This document shows positions 16,862 through 25,834 of a DNA stretch of 64,000 nt, piece by piece. Origin of the DNA: Streptomyces himastatinicus ATCC 53653. GTDB taxonomy: Bacteria > Actinomycetota > Actinomycetes > Streptomycetales > Streptomycetaceae. The stretch covers positions 8,571,551 to 8,635,550 of the forward strand of contig NZ_GG657754.1 of assembly GCF_000158915.1 (NCBI RefSeq), in the 5' to 3' direction. Position 1 is the stretch's first letter, and every line of letters begins with the position of its first letter. The notes beneath the pieces were generated by a model that was given only the letters and a program-made list of their open reading frames with translations, was not told the origin of the DNA and made no database searches. A program made the translations under genes and the position numbers.

Positions 16862-19834
16862 ATGGGCACACAGCGAAGACTCGGCTGGATGTCGTTTGTC
16901 GCGGCAACCACCATGGCACTCGCGGCCGGAGTGATCACCGCCCCCGCTGGCCACGCCGCGGACGATCCGGTAGAGGTCGTGGTCAACGGGGACGACGTTC
17001 GCGCCGACAACGTGAACGGTCTGACCTACAAGGGTCTCGGCGTGCTCAGCTGCAACAGCACGAGCAACCTCCTGATGGACTACAAGGCGGAGCACCCCGG
17101 CCGGTACTGGCAGCTCATCCGAGTGCTGTTCGGTGGAAAGAACCCGCTGATCAACCATGTCAAGATCGAGATGGGTTCGGACACGAACACGTCGACCGGT
17201 TCCGATCCGGCGACCATGCGCACAGCGGAGGAACTCGCCGACGCGTCGCGTTCCCCGGGCTTCCAACTGGCAGCGGACGCCAAACAGGTCAACCCGAAGC
17301 TCAAGGTCTCGATTCTCCGCTGGGTCATGCCCCAATGGGTTCAGAACGAATGGAACAAGGGCGCCGGCGCCGACGAGATGTACAAGTGGTACAAGGAGAC
17401 GATCCTCGACGCCTACGAGAAATACGGGTACATGGTCGACTACGTCGACCCGGACACGAACGAGACGCGGGATCCGAACGAGGCCTTCATCAAGTGGTAC
17501 AAGAACGCGATTCTGGCCGACACGGACTTCGCTGATCCCCGCTACGGCATCCCGGCGGCGGAGCGCGAGAAGGCCGAGAAGGCCTACCACGACATCAAGA
17601 TCATCGCCGCCGACGAGAACAACACCCTGAATATCGGGCCGTCCATGCTCAGCGATGCGGAACTCTTCGGCATCGTCGACGCGGTCGGCTACCACTACAC
17701 CACCGAGGACCGGCACGACGGGGCCGCCGGCAGTGACACCGACTTGCCGTACACCAGGCTGGCGACCGGTGAGAACAAGTACGACGAGGACAAGGAAGTC
17801 TGGTACAGCGAGGGAACCGCCTCCTTCGGCTACACCGACTACCGCGTCAACAACACCGAGGGCGCGAACGGAACGAGCACCGGCATCGGCGGCGTCCAAA
17901 GTGCCCTCGATCTCGCGAACCGCTCTGTCAAGAGCTACGCCAACTCGAAGCGGACGCACTACATCTTCCAGCCGGCGATCGGCTCCTTCTACGAAGGCGC
18001 TCAGTACAGCCACAAGGAACTCGTCAGCGCGCGTGACCCGTGGTCGGGCTACCTCCACTACGACGCGGCCCTCTATGTGATGCAGCACTTCACCCAGTTC
18101 GCGAGGACCGGCTGGGAGAACGACACGAACACGGCGGGCATCTGGCGCACCGTGCCGGAGGCCAGTTACAGCGGGGTGAGCGGCACCGTCGACCTCGACG
18201 GCTCCAACGGGGCCCCCAGTTATATGACGCTCGCGGATCCCCGTAAGAAGGATTTTTCGACGATCGTCGTCAACGACAGCGACCAGCCCAAGACCTACCG
18301 GATCAAACCCCAGAACATGCGACTCGGTTCCGACCCGACCATGGAGACCTGGGAAACCCGCGGGCCGGACGCGGGCCGGCCCTACGACGCGAACTTCAAG
18401 CGCCTCGTCGACGAGATCCGGCCCGGCGGTGACGGGTATTACACCTACACGGTCAAGCCGCGGTCGATCGTGACCTTGACGACGCTCGACAAGAGCCACG
18501 ACAAGGCGACGAAGCAACGCCTGCCCGAGTCCCGGGACCGTACGGTGCTGGACACCGACGCGACCGGCAAGAAGCACAACACCCGCGACAACGTCCTGTA
18601 CGCCGACGACTTCGGGTACGAGGAGGAGGGCAAGGTCCGGGTCGGCACCGGCAACGGCGCGCACAAGGCGTCCCAGCCCTACCTGAGGTCGCGCGGCAAT
18701 CAGCCTCGCTACATGGTCGACCAGACCGGCGCCTGGGAGGTCGGTGAGGACACCAGCGGCAACAATGTCCTGTACCAGTACATGGACCAGTCCATGAAGG
18801 ACACCGGCGCCTGGAACCGCAACACCCCGAACACGACGGTCGGCGACTTCCGCTGGGAGAACTACCGGGCCACGGTCGACGTCTCGTTCCCGGACCCGGA
18901 CGGCGGACTCGCCGCCCTGGGCGTCCGCCAGCAGAAGGGCATGGCGATCAGCGACGCCGCCTACAACGTGCGCATCAAACCGACCGGCGCCTGGACGTTC
19001 TACGAATACGGCACGGCCGTGGCGTCGGGAACGGTCGCGGCATCCGACAGCTACCGCCTCGCCATCGAGGCGAAGGGCGCGACGATCACGACCTACATCG
19101 ACGGCAAAGCCGTCTCCACGTACCAGGACCCGACTCCGCAGGCCGAAGGCCGCGTCAAGCTCGGCACCGACTTCCACAAGACGGCGTTCGACAATCTGAA
19201 GGTCGAGAAGATCGACGGGTACACGCCCTACGCCCGCGCACAGCTCGACAACATGGACAGCTCGGTCACGTACGGCGGGACGTGGAACAGGAACGCCGCT
19301 CTCGGCGACGCGATGGACTGGTACCGGTCGACGTCGACCAGCACGACCGCCGGCGCGTCGTTCACCGTCCCGTTCACCGGCGCGGGCATCGATGTCATCG
19401 GCGGCAACAACGGCACCGCCGTCCTCGACGTCTACGTCGACGGGAAGCTGATCGCACGGGACGCGAAGACGGCCGCGACCGACAAGCGCCTCGCGACATA
19501 CGCGCTCCGCGGTCTGCCCGACGGCGCGCACACGGCGAGGTTCGTCCTCAAGTCCGGAAAGATCGTTCTCGATGCGTTCAACGCCATCTCCGGGGACGTG
19601 GACAGTACTGTGGACACGACACCGATCCGAGGCGCCCTGGAGAAGATCGGACGTCCGGCGCGGGCGGACTACACGGCCGACTCCTGGGCCCTGTTCGACT
19701 CCGCGTCGTCGGCGGCGAAGGCTGCCGTGGCGGGACAGAAGGGCCTTGACGCGATCGGCGTCGAGCAGATCACGGACAGGCTCGAAGAGGCTCACGACCG
19801 GCTGGTGCGCAAGGACGGCACCGCCGCCCAGTAG
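16862..19834 (+). CDS. Secreted GH59 galactosylceramidase-like glycosidase
   Basis: The start is ATG at 16862, with AAGGAG about 10 nt upstream. A GTG at 16829 lacks this site. The 990-residue product has a signal peptide (1-33). A GH59-type catalytic barrel starts YKGLGVLSCNSTSNLLMDY and contains HVKIEMGSDTNTSTGSDP. The likely acid/base is E201 (PDTNETRDPN) and the nucleophile E317 (WYSEGTASFG). Beta-sandwich and lectin-like domains follow to about 900, and a helical FIVAR-like segment at about 935-985. The family removes galactose from galactolipids or galactosylceramide. Length exceeds animal enzymes because of the extra C-terminal domains. IS fragments flank it on both sides. Confidence 0.85.
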   Translation: MGTQRRLGWMSFVAATTMALAAGVITAPAGHAADDPVEVVVNGDDVRADNVNGLTYKGLGVLSCNSTSNLLMDYKAEHPGRYWQLIRVLFGGKNPLINHVKIEMGSDTNTSTGSDPATMRTAEELADASRSPGFQLAADAKQVNPKLKVSILRWVMPQWVQNEWNKGAGADEMYKWYKETILDAYEKYGYMVDYVDPDTNETRDPNEAFIKWYKNAILADTDFADPRYGIPAAEREKAEKAYHDIKIIAADENNTLNIGPSMLSDAELFGIVDAVGYHYTTEDRHDGAAGSDTDLPYTRLATGENKYDEDKEVWYSEGTASFGYTDYRVNNTEGANGTSTGIGGVQSALDLANRSVKSYANSKRTHYIFQPAIGSFYEGAQYSHKELVSARDPWSGYLHYDAALYVMQHFTQFARTGWENDTNTAGIWRTVPEASYSGVSGTVDLDGSNGAPSYMTLADPRKKDFSTIVVNDSDQPKTYRIKPQNMRLGSDPTMETWETRGPDAGRPYDANFKRLVDEIRPGGDGYYTYTVKPRSIVTLTTLDKSHDKATKQRLPESRDRTVLDTDATGKKHNTRDNVLYADDFGYEEEGKVRVGTGNGAHKASQPYLRSRGNQPRYMVDQTGAWEVGEDTSGNNVLYQYMDQSMKDTGAWNRNTPNTTVGDFRWENYRATVDVSFPDPDGGLAALGVRQQKGMAISDAAYNVRIKPTGAWTFYEYGTAVASGTVAASDSYRLAIEAKGATITTYIDGKAVSTYQDPTPQAEGRVKLGTDFHKTAFDNLKVEKIDGYTPYARAQLDNMDSSVTYGGTWNRNAALGDAMDWYRSTSTSTTAGASFTVPFTGAGIDVIGGNNGTAVLDVYVDGKLIARDAKTAATDKRLATYALRGLPDGAHTARFVLKSGKIVLDAFNAISGDVDSTVDTTPIRGALEKIGRPARADYTADSWALFDSASSAAKAAVAGQKGLDAIGVEQITDRLEEAHDRLVRKDGTAAQ

Positions 19835-19876
19835 GCGCCCTGGACCCGCAGGCCCAGTGCGTTCACCGTCAATGAT

Positions 19877-19913
19877 CAAGGGGCCGTATCGGATTCCTCC
19901 ATACGGCCCCTTG
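19877..19913 (+). terminator. Hairpin terminator after the GH59 gene
   Basis: CAAGGGGCCGTAT (19877-19889) pairs perfectly with ATACGGCCCCTTG (19901-19913) around an 11-nt loop, 43 bp after the stop codon. Confidence 0.85.
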
Positions 19914-19941
19914 CCTGGGCGATCGGCGAGAGGGATGCTGC

Positions 19942-21191
19942 GCTTGCCGAATACACGTCCGTGCAGGTCACGCCGCATTCCGGTACTCGTGGAGGATGCC
20001 GCCGAGGCGATCGCGCCGACGTATGTTGAGGCGGGCTAACGTGTCCGGGTCATCGATCGGCGGGGGCAAGGGGTGCAGCAGTCTGGCGTTCGCGATGCCC
20101 TGGTGTGGTCGGTGTCCGTTGTAGAACTGCTCGAACTCGCGCAGGGTGTGGAGAAGGTGCCGCTGGTTCCAGATCAACGTCCGGTCCAAGAGCTCGCGGC
20201 GACAGGTCTGTATCCACCTTTCAATGATCGAGTTCATCCTTGGCATCTGGATGCCGCTGAGGACGACGTCGATCCCCGCGTCGTTGAGGACGGCATCGAA
20301 GAGGGCGGGGAACTTCCCGTCCCTGTCCCGGATCATGAACCGTGCGCGGTAGCCGAGGCTTCGGGGTCCATGACGAGGTTTTTCGCCGCTTGCGCTATCC
20401 AGGAGGCGGTGGGATGCGTGGTGGCGCCCAGGACGCGGATCCGGCGACTGCCGTGTTCGATCACCACGAGCACGTACGTCCGTATCCCCGACAGGGTGAC
20501 TGTTTCCAGGAAGTCGCAGGCCAGCAGGGCATCAGCCTGGTTGCGAAGGAAGGTGGCCCAGGTACGGGAGTTCCGCTCGGGTGCTGGGTCGATGCCGGCC
20601 TCTTTCAAGATCTCCCAGACGGTGGACGCGCCCACGTTCACCCCCCAGCACGAGCAGCTCGCCGTGCAGGCGTCGGTATCCCCAGCTGGGGTTCTCCTTT
20701 GCCAGGCGCAGTACCAGGGTGCGGATGGTGCGCACGGTGCGTGGTCGTCCTGGGCGTTTGGGTCGGCAGGAGGCGGCATGGCGGCGCGCGATGAGGGTGC
20801 GGTGCCAACGCAGCACCGTGGCGGGGCGTACAAGCAGCCGTAACTGTCGCAGGACGTGCGGTGGCAGCCGGTGCAGGAGCGCTGCCAGGAATGCTCGATC
20901 GCTGGGCGTGAACCGGATCTTGTCCTTGCCGAGTTGGCGTTCCAGCACGGTGATCTGGTGGCGCAGGGCGAGGATCTCAGCGTCCTTGTCCCGGTCGGTC
21001 ATTGGCAGCAGGCGAAGCATTGCGAACGCGTTCGTCACGCCGAGGTAAGCCAGTCGCAGCAGCACGGTCGATCATCTTGCCGCGGTGAGCGCCAGCCTCG
21101 CGAGAGCGCCTGTTTTGGCGACTTCGCCGGTCGACCTCCGGTACACCGCGCGCACCACCTCCCAACAGGGCGGATGACATTTTCGGCAAGC
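19942..21191 (-). mobile_element. rve-type insertion sequence, copy C (longest copy, 1.25 kb)
   Basis: Imperfect ends of the form GCTTGCCGAA (19942 onward) and its complement (ending 21191) bound a transposase frame of normal length. It inserted into, or was recombined next to, an aminoglycoside-phosphotransferase-like gene whose coding sequence stops at 21191. Confidence 0.8.
19968..21065 (-). pseudogene. Integrase-core transposase, two single-base lesions
   Basis: The most complete copy of this transposase: MLLRLAYLGVTNAFAMLRLL, the full 47-residue N-terminal block missing from copy A, and a DDE core with D in LLACDFLETV, D in MIRDRDGKF and E in NSIIERWIQTC. Two point lesions break it. An extra C sits in a C6 run at 20641-20646 (copy A has C5), and one base is missing near 20357 in the codon region just before the second Asp. 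Without these it would encode about 365 residues. Confidence 0.85.
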
Positions 21192-21505
21192 GCAGGCATG
21201 AAGACGCGCCGCCGGCACGTCCGTATCTGCAAGCAGACGAAGGACGTCAGCTTCACGCGAGAGCAGCCCCAGCGAGGCCTTCAAGAAGAACGGCTTGACG
21301 AACGACCGAAGCACAAGGGAGTACGGCTCCCCATTCCCCTCGACATCGAGGCGACGCATCCATGATGTCCAGCCCCTCGCAGCCTTGTCACAGCACAGAC
21401 CCGGTCTCCGGGGCCCAGGCTCCGCTCCACCCACGCCCGGGTATTGGACCAGCCCAGGTCATCGACATCAGCCTGAACAACCGCCGTACTCTCGCCCTCA
21501 GCCAT
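21192..21505 (-). pseudogene. Phosphotransferase-family (APH-like) N-terminal fragment
   Basis: From an ATG at 21505 the frame reads VERSLGPGDRVCAVTRLRG. It then shifts and continues GWTSWMRRLDVEGNGEPYSL and LLSREADVLRLLADTDVPAAR before stopping at the IS end. This matches the N-lobe of aminoglycoside-phosphotransferase-like kinases, where the GG-S-R and LREA helix motifs occur. The catalytic HGD loop and C-lobe are gone, and one frameshift is present, so it is dead. Confidence 0.65.
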
Positions 21506-21559
21506 GACGACAGCCTATTGATCACGAAGGCGCGGACCGCGGTGAGCGTTCAAACAGAC

Positions 21560-21739
21560 ACTGAGAGGTCGCTGGCCTGGATCATGCACGCCCGCCGTCA
21601 CGCCCGGGACTACGAACGGCTCGTCCAGCACTCCGAGAGCCTGATCACCTGGGCCGCCATCACCCTGATGACCAGGCGCCTCACGCGGCGCCGTCAGGTG
21701 AAGCCGCTGGCGCCGCCCTTGCCAGCACAAGCAACCTGA
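21560..21739 (+). pseudogene. IS5-family transposase, C-terminal scrap
   Basis: About 45 codons read RSLAWIMHARRHARDYERLV and ITWAAITLMTRRLTRR, a typical C-terminal end of one Streptomyces IS5-group transposase. Nothing else of the element is visible. The upstream part of the frame is unrelated. Confidence 0.65.
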
Positions 21740-21775
21740 CCACAGCGCTCCCGAGCGAACCGTCTTACGGAGAGC

Positions 21776-21976
21776 TCAAACGGACTGCCGCGAACGCCGA
21801 ACCGCCGGGAAAGTAATACCCAAAACTCCGCCTACGCCACTGCCCAGCACCAGACCGATCCCTATGTTGTCGAAGACAGACAGCCCGAGAACGACCCCAA
21901 TCGGAACGCCCACCAGCATGCCTACAACAAACCCTGTGGCAGTAGATGGCGTCCCGCCTTCGTCATTGTTTGTCAC
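21776..21976 (-). CDS. Small two-span membrane protein
   Basis: From a GTG at 21976 the frame gives 66 residues: a polar start (TNNDEGGTPSTATG), then two glycine-rich membrane spans (FVVGMLVGVPIGVVLGLSVF and IGLVLGSGVGGVLGITF) and a basic tail. No family is recognised and the ribosome site is weak. The positive-inside tail and clean hydrophobic pattern are the main support. Confidence 0.4.
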   Translation of the reverse strand: MTNNDEGGTPSTATGFVVGMLVGVPIGVVLGLSVFDNIGIGLVLGSGVGGVLGITFPAVRRSRQSV

Positions 21977-22051
21977 ACGCTCATTGTGCCGAGCACCATG
22001 AGAAGCGGGTCCGTCACCGTCCCGATAGGGCCAACCTCCGAACACAGGTAC

Positions 22052-22319
22052 TTACTGAGCCTTTTCCAACCTCAGGTTGAGGCGTGACGAAGGGCGGGGA
22101 TGGTCTTCACGATGGCGGTGACTCGGTTGGTGCTGCAGCGGAGTTTCCGCGGGAGGCGCCAGCCCTTCAGGGCGGCCATGGCTTGCTCGCCGAGGCAACG
22201 GATTCCGGCCTGGGTGCTGTGGTGCCGACGTTGCCGCAGCTTGAGACGCCGACCGCGGACGGGCGCCCGGGTGGTGCCGCCGGCGCCTCGATACGCCTTG
22301 TCCGTCCAGCACTTCACCT
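22052..22319 (-). pseudogene. IS5-type transposase, C-terminal fragment
   Basis: The reading CWTDKAYRGAGGTTRAPVRG and EQAMAALKGWRLPRKLRCST parallels the last 80 residues of the intact transposase at 24493-25257. The outer end GAGCCTTTTCCAACCTCA matches that element's right terminal repeat. The other end stops in a G9 run at 22330-22338. The catalytic region is lost. Confidence 0.75.
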
Positions 22320-22490
22320 CCGCGTCGCGGGGGGGGGAGTCACCGGCAGCACCCGTGTCGTGGCGAGCGCCGGGAACGGTGGGTGAGGCCGACAGCAGTC
22401 GACCTGCCGCATCGGCGATGACCTACCACGCCGAGCCGGGCTCGTCGGACATGGCGGCGCCGACCCGGTTGGGAGCTACAGGGGAGCTGC

Positions 22491-22515
22491 GCACCGACCG
22501 GTGACCGGTCGGTGC
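22491..22515 (-). terminator. Hairpin terminator after the FAD monooxygenase
   Basis: GCACCGACCGG (22491-22501) pairs perfectly with CCGGTCGGTGC (22505-22515) around TGA, 9 bp beyond the minus-strand stop codon at 22525. Confidence 0.7.
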
Positions 22516-22524
22516 GGGCTCGGT

Positions 22525-23667
22525 CTACCGGTTCGCGGCTTCGCGAGAGGCGATCCGGTTCGTGCGACCGACCGCGCGGCCCACGGCGTTGCGCACCGCG
22601 AGGCCCGGCCGGGTGCGGGGCACCATGAGCCTGGAGAGCAGGCCGACGCGTCGCTGCCGCGGGCCTACCTCACGGCGGAGCCGCGACTCGTAGGCGGCGA
22701 AGGCGCGGGCGTGATCACCGGGATGGGCGGCGAGCTCTTCTGCGAGGGCGTACGCGCCCGCCATCGCCATGCTGGACCCGTCGCCCAGCAGGGCTGTCGC
22801 CGCCGCCGCGTCCCCGAGCAGTACGACCCGTCCGCGGGACCACGAGGGCACCCGGACGGTGGTCAGGGGGTCGAAGAACGGAGCCGGGTGGTCGAGGAAC
22901 GCCGCCACGAGTTCCGGTGCCCGCCACCGCACGTCGGCGTAGGCGTCGGCCACGGTCTGCTTGTGAAGGGCGATGTTCTTGCGGTCGTGGGGCGCTAGCT
23001 GTGCGGCCCGAAAGGTGAAGATCGCGAGCGGAGTGGTCCGCGAGGGGTGGAGGACCAGCATCCGGTTCGGCACGGTCAGCATCGTCATCTCGGTCGGGTC
23101 CTCGATGGCGTCGGGTTTCAGCGGGACGGTCGCGCCGTACAGGCCCAGGTCGCTCGCGAACTGCCGCTCGGGGCCGAAGACCAGGCGCCGTACGGTGGAG
23201 TGCATCCCGTCGGCACCGACTACCAAGTCGAAGCGCCGTGGCGCGGACCGCCGGAAGGTGACATCGACCCCACCTTCGTCCTGATCGAGAGCGGTGACCG
23301 TGTCGTCGAACAAGAACTCGGCCTCGGTCTGCGCCGACCGGTGGAGCACCTCGGACAGGTCGGCTCGGGTCACTTCGACCGTCGGAGTCTTGTCCGAGGT
23401 GAGCGGGAGTTGCAGGATTCGCCTGCCGCCGGGGTCGAGCAGGGACAGTGACCGATTGCGGGTGGCGAGCCCGTGGAGCTGCGGGAGGATGCCCATGCGG
23501 TCGGCGACCGGGATCGCGGGCCCCTTCACGACGATCGCGCTACCACCGGAGCGCAGCTGCCGGGCGTGTTCGACGACCGTTGGCCGGTATCCATTCCGGG
23601 AGAGCCAGTAGGCGAGTGCGGGCCCTGCGATTCCGGCACCGACTATCAGCACCTCGGGTTTCTTCAT
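22525..23667 (-). CDS. FAD-dependent aromatic-type monooxygenase
   Basis: The start is ATG at 23667, preceded by GAGAGG at 8 nt. The 380-residue protein has the Rossmann FAD motif VLIVGAGIAGPALAYWLSR, the DG motif DLVVGADGMHSTVR and the GD motif RGRVVLLGDAAAA. These are the three signatures of PHBH-type flavin monooxygenases (UbiH/TetX-like group). Length is typical. It is divergent from an ArsR-type regulator with two operator-like palindromes between, the common arrangement for inducible resistance or catabolic hydroxylases. Substrate unknown. Confidence 0.9.
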   Translation of the reverse strand: MKKPEVLIVGAGIAGPALAYWLSRNGYRPTVVEHARQLRSGGSAIVVKGPAIPVADRMGILPQLHGLATRNRSLSLLDPGGRRILQLPLTSDKTPTVEVTRADLSEVLHRSAQTEAEFLFDDTVTALDQDEGGVDVTFRRSAPRRFDLVVGADGMHSTVRRLVFGPERQFASDLGLYGATVPLKPDAIEDPTEMTMLTVPNRMLVLHPSRTTPLAIFTFRAAQLAPHDRKNIALHKQTVADAYADVRWRAPELVAAFLDHPAPFFDPLTTVRVPSWSRGRVVLLGDAAAATALLGDGSSMAMAGAYALAEELAAHPGDHARAFAAYESRLRREVGPRQRRVGLLSRLMVPRTRPGLAVRNAVGRAVGRTNRIASREAANR

Positions 23668-23763
23668 GACGATGACCTCTCGGAGTGTCGATGACCAGGC
23701 CCCCGGTGAGTGCCGGGGCCGGGGCTCAGGGCGCGGCGGCACGGGGCAGCACAACCCGGGCAA

Positions 23764-23828
23764 GGTACGAAAGATTTCGTACCTAAGTGGAGCACGCCCT
23801 TCAGGTACGATGCAAGTCGTACTTGAAG
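23764..23828. promoter_or_regulatory. Two palindromic operators between divergent genes
   Basis: GGTACGAAA-GA-TTTCGTACC (23764-23783) is a perfect palindrome. CTTCAGGTACGA (23799-23810) with TCGTACTTGAAG (23817-23828) is an 11 of 12 inverted repeat. Both share the core GGTACGA/TCGTACC, spaced about 35 bp centre to centre, in the shared promoter region. The second ends just before the regulator's ribosome site, suited to autorepression. Confidence 0.75.
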
Positions 23829-23838
23829 GAGGTGCGGC

Positions 23839-24174
23839 GTGGCCGGGAGGAACCTGGTCGGCCCGGAGGCCGATGCGCTCGATCTGGGTGCGGTGTTTCG
23901 TGCCCTCGCCGACGAGCACCGTCGTTCGGTGTTGACGGAGTTGGCCGCCGACCGCAGCGACAGCGAGCGGGGCTGCAACTCGTTCGATCTTCCGATCTCG
24001 AAGCAGACCCAGACCCACCACTTCCGGGTCCTGCGCGAGGCAGGTCTCATTGACGAGATCGACTACGGCAACCGCAAGGGCATCCGACTACGACGCGCGG
24101 ACATCGAGAAGAGATTCCCCGGGCTGCTCACGCTCCTGGGCGCAGAGTCCCCGGGCGGTACTGCTCCTCGCTGA
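23839..24174 (+). CDS. ArsR-family winged-helix repressor
   Basis: A GTG start with AAGGAGGT upstream gives 111 residues. The winged helix spans about residues 17-95: VFRALADEHRRSVLTELA, recognition helix SKQTQTHHFRVLREAGLI, wing YGNRKGIRLRR. The HHFRVL pattern replaces the usual SxHLxxL but fits the fold. No cysteine-based metal box is visible; the single Cys (residue 46) makes metal sensing unlikely. It probably represses itself and the divergent monooxygenase through the two palindromes, with an organic inducer. Confidence 0.88.
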   Translation: MAGRNLVGPEADALDLGAVFRALADEHRRSVLTELAADRSDSERGCNSFDLPISKQTQTHHFRVLREAGLIDEIDYGNRKGIRLRRADIEKRFPGLLTLLGAESPGGTAPR

Positions 24175-24420
24175 GCACAGCTGAGCACACCGGAAGGAGT
24201 CCGAGTCGGCCCTGAGCCGCGAGCTCGGCCGAATCCAGCTCGCGCCCGGCGCGCAGGTAGCCGAGCACGACGCGGACACGAATGGGTCGGTGTCGCTTCG
24301 ACCACCGTCCCGCGCTCGTGATCGGCGCCGAGCACTTCCGCGCGCGCTCCCTCACGCCCACACCCACTGACGTTTCCTCAACCTGCGTGCGGAGCAGGGC
24401 CACTGGGGGGTGAGGGTGGG
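24175..24420. other. Intergenic stretch up to the IS5-type element
   Basis: No gene can be supported. The left terminal repeat of the following IS should lie near 24365-24385 (a TTTCCTCAACCT run), only loosely matching the right end. Confidence 0.35.
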
Positions 24421-24434
24421 GTCCGGGCGTGGAG

Positions 24435-24487
24435 AAGCTCCTGGTAGACGGGTGCGTGTCGAGTCCAAGCCATCCTGCCAGGAGCTT
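24435..24487 (+). promoter_or_regulatory. Hairpin that would hide the transposase ribosome site
   Basis: AAGCTCCTGG (24435-24444) is perfectly complementary to CCAGGAGCTT (24478-24487), which contains the AGGAG ribosome site for the GTG start at 24493. GGTAGAC (24443-24449) can also pair with GTCTACC (24499-24505) just inside the gene. Transcripts entering from outside would fold and block translation, a known protective device in several IS families. Confidence 0.5.
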
Positions 24488-24492
24488 TCCGC

Positions 24493-25257
24493 GTGCTTGT
24501 CTACCCAGCCGGGGTCGATCTGTCCACCTCCGCTCTGCGCTTCCTCGCCCGTGAGTTGACCGCACGTCGTCTTGCGCAAGGGACACGATGGCGCCAGCTG
24601 GCCGCCGGACGGCAGGCACTGCTCGTGCTGGCTCATCTACGATGCGGCCATACCTACGCCCAGCTCGCCGCCGGATTCGGTGTGGGCACCACCACCGCCT
24701 ACCGGTACATCGCCGAGGCCGTCGACATCCTGGCCGCTCTGGCTCCAACCCTCGCCGAGGCGGTGAGGACAGCCTCCGGCAAGGCCTTCGTGATCCTGGA
24801 CGGCACGTTGCTGCCGATCGACCGGATCGCCGCCGACCGACCCTTCTACTCCGGGAAACATAAGAAGCACGGCATGAACGTGCAGGTGATTGCCGACCCG
24901 GCGGGACGGTTGCTGTGGGCCTCGGCCGCGCTGCCGGGATCTGTCCACGACATCAAGGCCGCGCGAACCCACGGCATCATCGGTGCCCTGGCGGGGGCCG
25001 GGGTGGATTGCTGGGCCGACAAGGGCTACCGGGGCGCCGGCGGCACCGTGCGAGTTCCCTACTGGGGACGCTGGGAGACTCTCTCCCCTGGTCAGCGGGC
25101 CGTCAACTGCTCACACGCGAAGATCCGTGCACTCGTCGAACAGGCCATGGCCACCCTCAAAACCTGGCGGCTCATGCGCAAACTACGATGCTCTACCAGC
25201 CGTATCACCAGCCTCGTCCAGGCCGTCCTCACCCTGCACCTGACATGCACAAACTGA
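24493..25257 (+). CDS. IS5-type transposase (DDE_Tnp_4), intact
   Basis: The 254-residue transposase starts at GTG 24493, nine nt after AGGAG. It has an N-terminal HTH (TYAQLAAGFGVGTTTAYRYI). The DDE core has D in FVILDGTLLPID, a GKHKKHGMNVQVIAD strand, SVHDIKAARTHG, D in CWADKGYRGAGG and the C-terminal E in ALVEQAMATLK. Length and motifs match complete Streptomyces IS5-group enzymes. It is the only clearly unbroken full-length transposase in the window. The right terminal repeat TGAGGTTGGAAAAGGCTCA follows the stop directly. Confidence 0.9.
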   Translation: MLVYPAGVDLSTSALRFLARELTARRLAQGTRWRQLAAGRQALLVLAHLRCGHTYAQLAAGFGVGTTTAYRYIAEAVDILAALAPTLAEAVRTASGKAFVILDGTLLPIDRIAADRPFYSGKHKKHGMNVQVIADPAGRLLWASAALPGSVHDIKAARTHGIIGALAGAGVDCWADKGYRGAGGTVRVPYWGRWETLSPGQRAVNCSHAKIRALVEQAMATLKTWRLMRKLRCSTSRITSLVQAVLTLHLTCTN

Positions 25258-25274
25258 GGTTGGAAAAGGCTCAC

Positions 25275-25360
25275 TGTGTCCTGGTCGTGTAGAAGCCACG
25301 CGCCGATGCGGGCCGCGATCCCGTCGAGCACGGTTTCCAGGCCGAGTTGGAACGAGCCGT
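25275..25360 (-). pseudogene. TetR-type regulator, C-terminal scrap
   Basis: About 28 codons read FQLGLETVLDGIAARIGAWL, which resembles the last helix of TetR-family ligand domains (F-E-x-GLxxxLDGI). It is cut by the IS5-type element on one side and an IS481 fragment on the other. Short, so tentative. Confidence 0.4.
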
Positions 25361-25370
25361 CGCAACGCCT

Positions 25371-25834
25371 ACGGCGGCCCGAAGGTCGGATACGCATTCG
25401 TGTACACCGTCATCGACGACCACTCCCGCGTCGCCTACACCGAGGTCCACGACGACGAAACAGCCGTCACCGCCGTCGGCTTCCTGCACCGGGCTGTCGA
25501 CTGGTTCGCTGACCGTGGCGTCACCATTGAGAGGGTCCTGTCGGACAACGGCGGCGCGTACCGCTCGTACCTGTGGCGCGACAACTGCGAAGCGCTTTCG
25601 ATCACCTCGAAGTTCACGCGCCCTTACCGCCCGCAGACGAACGGGAAGGTCGAGCGCTTCCACCGCACCATGGCCGATGGCTGGGCCTACGCCCGCTGCT
25701 ACACCAGCGAGCAAGAACGACGCGACGCACTGGCCGGTTTGCTCCACCAGTACAACCACCACCGGCCCCACACCGCGTGCGACAACCAGCCGCCATTCTC
25801 ACGATTGATCAACGTGCCCGGTCAGTACAGCTAG
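25371..25834 (+). pseudogene. IS481-family transposase, C-terminal half
   Basis: The reading GPKVGYAFVYTVIDDHSRVA carries the first catalytic Asp region of the rve core. RVLSDNGGAYRS carries the second, and YRPQTNGKVERFHRTM the Glu, followed by the end motif YNHHRPHTACDNQPP. The N-terminal HTH half is missing and the frame opens without a start codon, so it is a truncated IS481 element. Confidence 0.75.

Noticed and set aside
16727..19978. Minus-strand frame of more than 1000 codons across the GH59 gene
   Set aside because: Valine/arginine/glycine-rich shadow of the real + strand gene, with no recognisable motif.
22330..22338. Run of nine G as a possible phase-variation tract
   Set aside because: It lies at the broken end of a dead transposase fragment, not in or before an intact gene, so no switchable product is evident.
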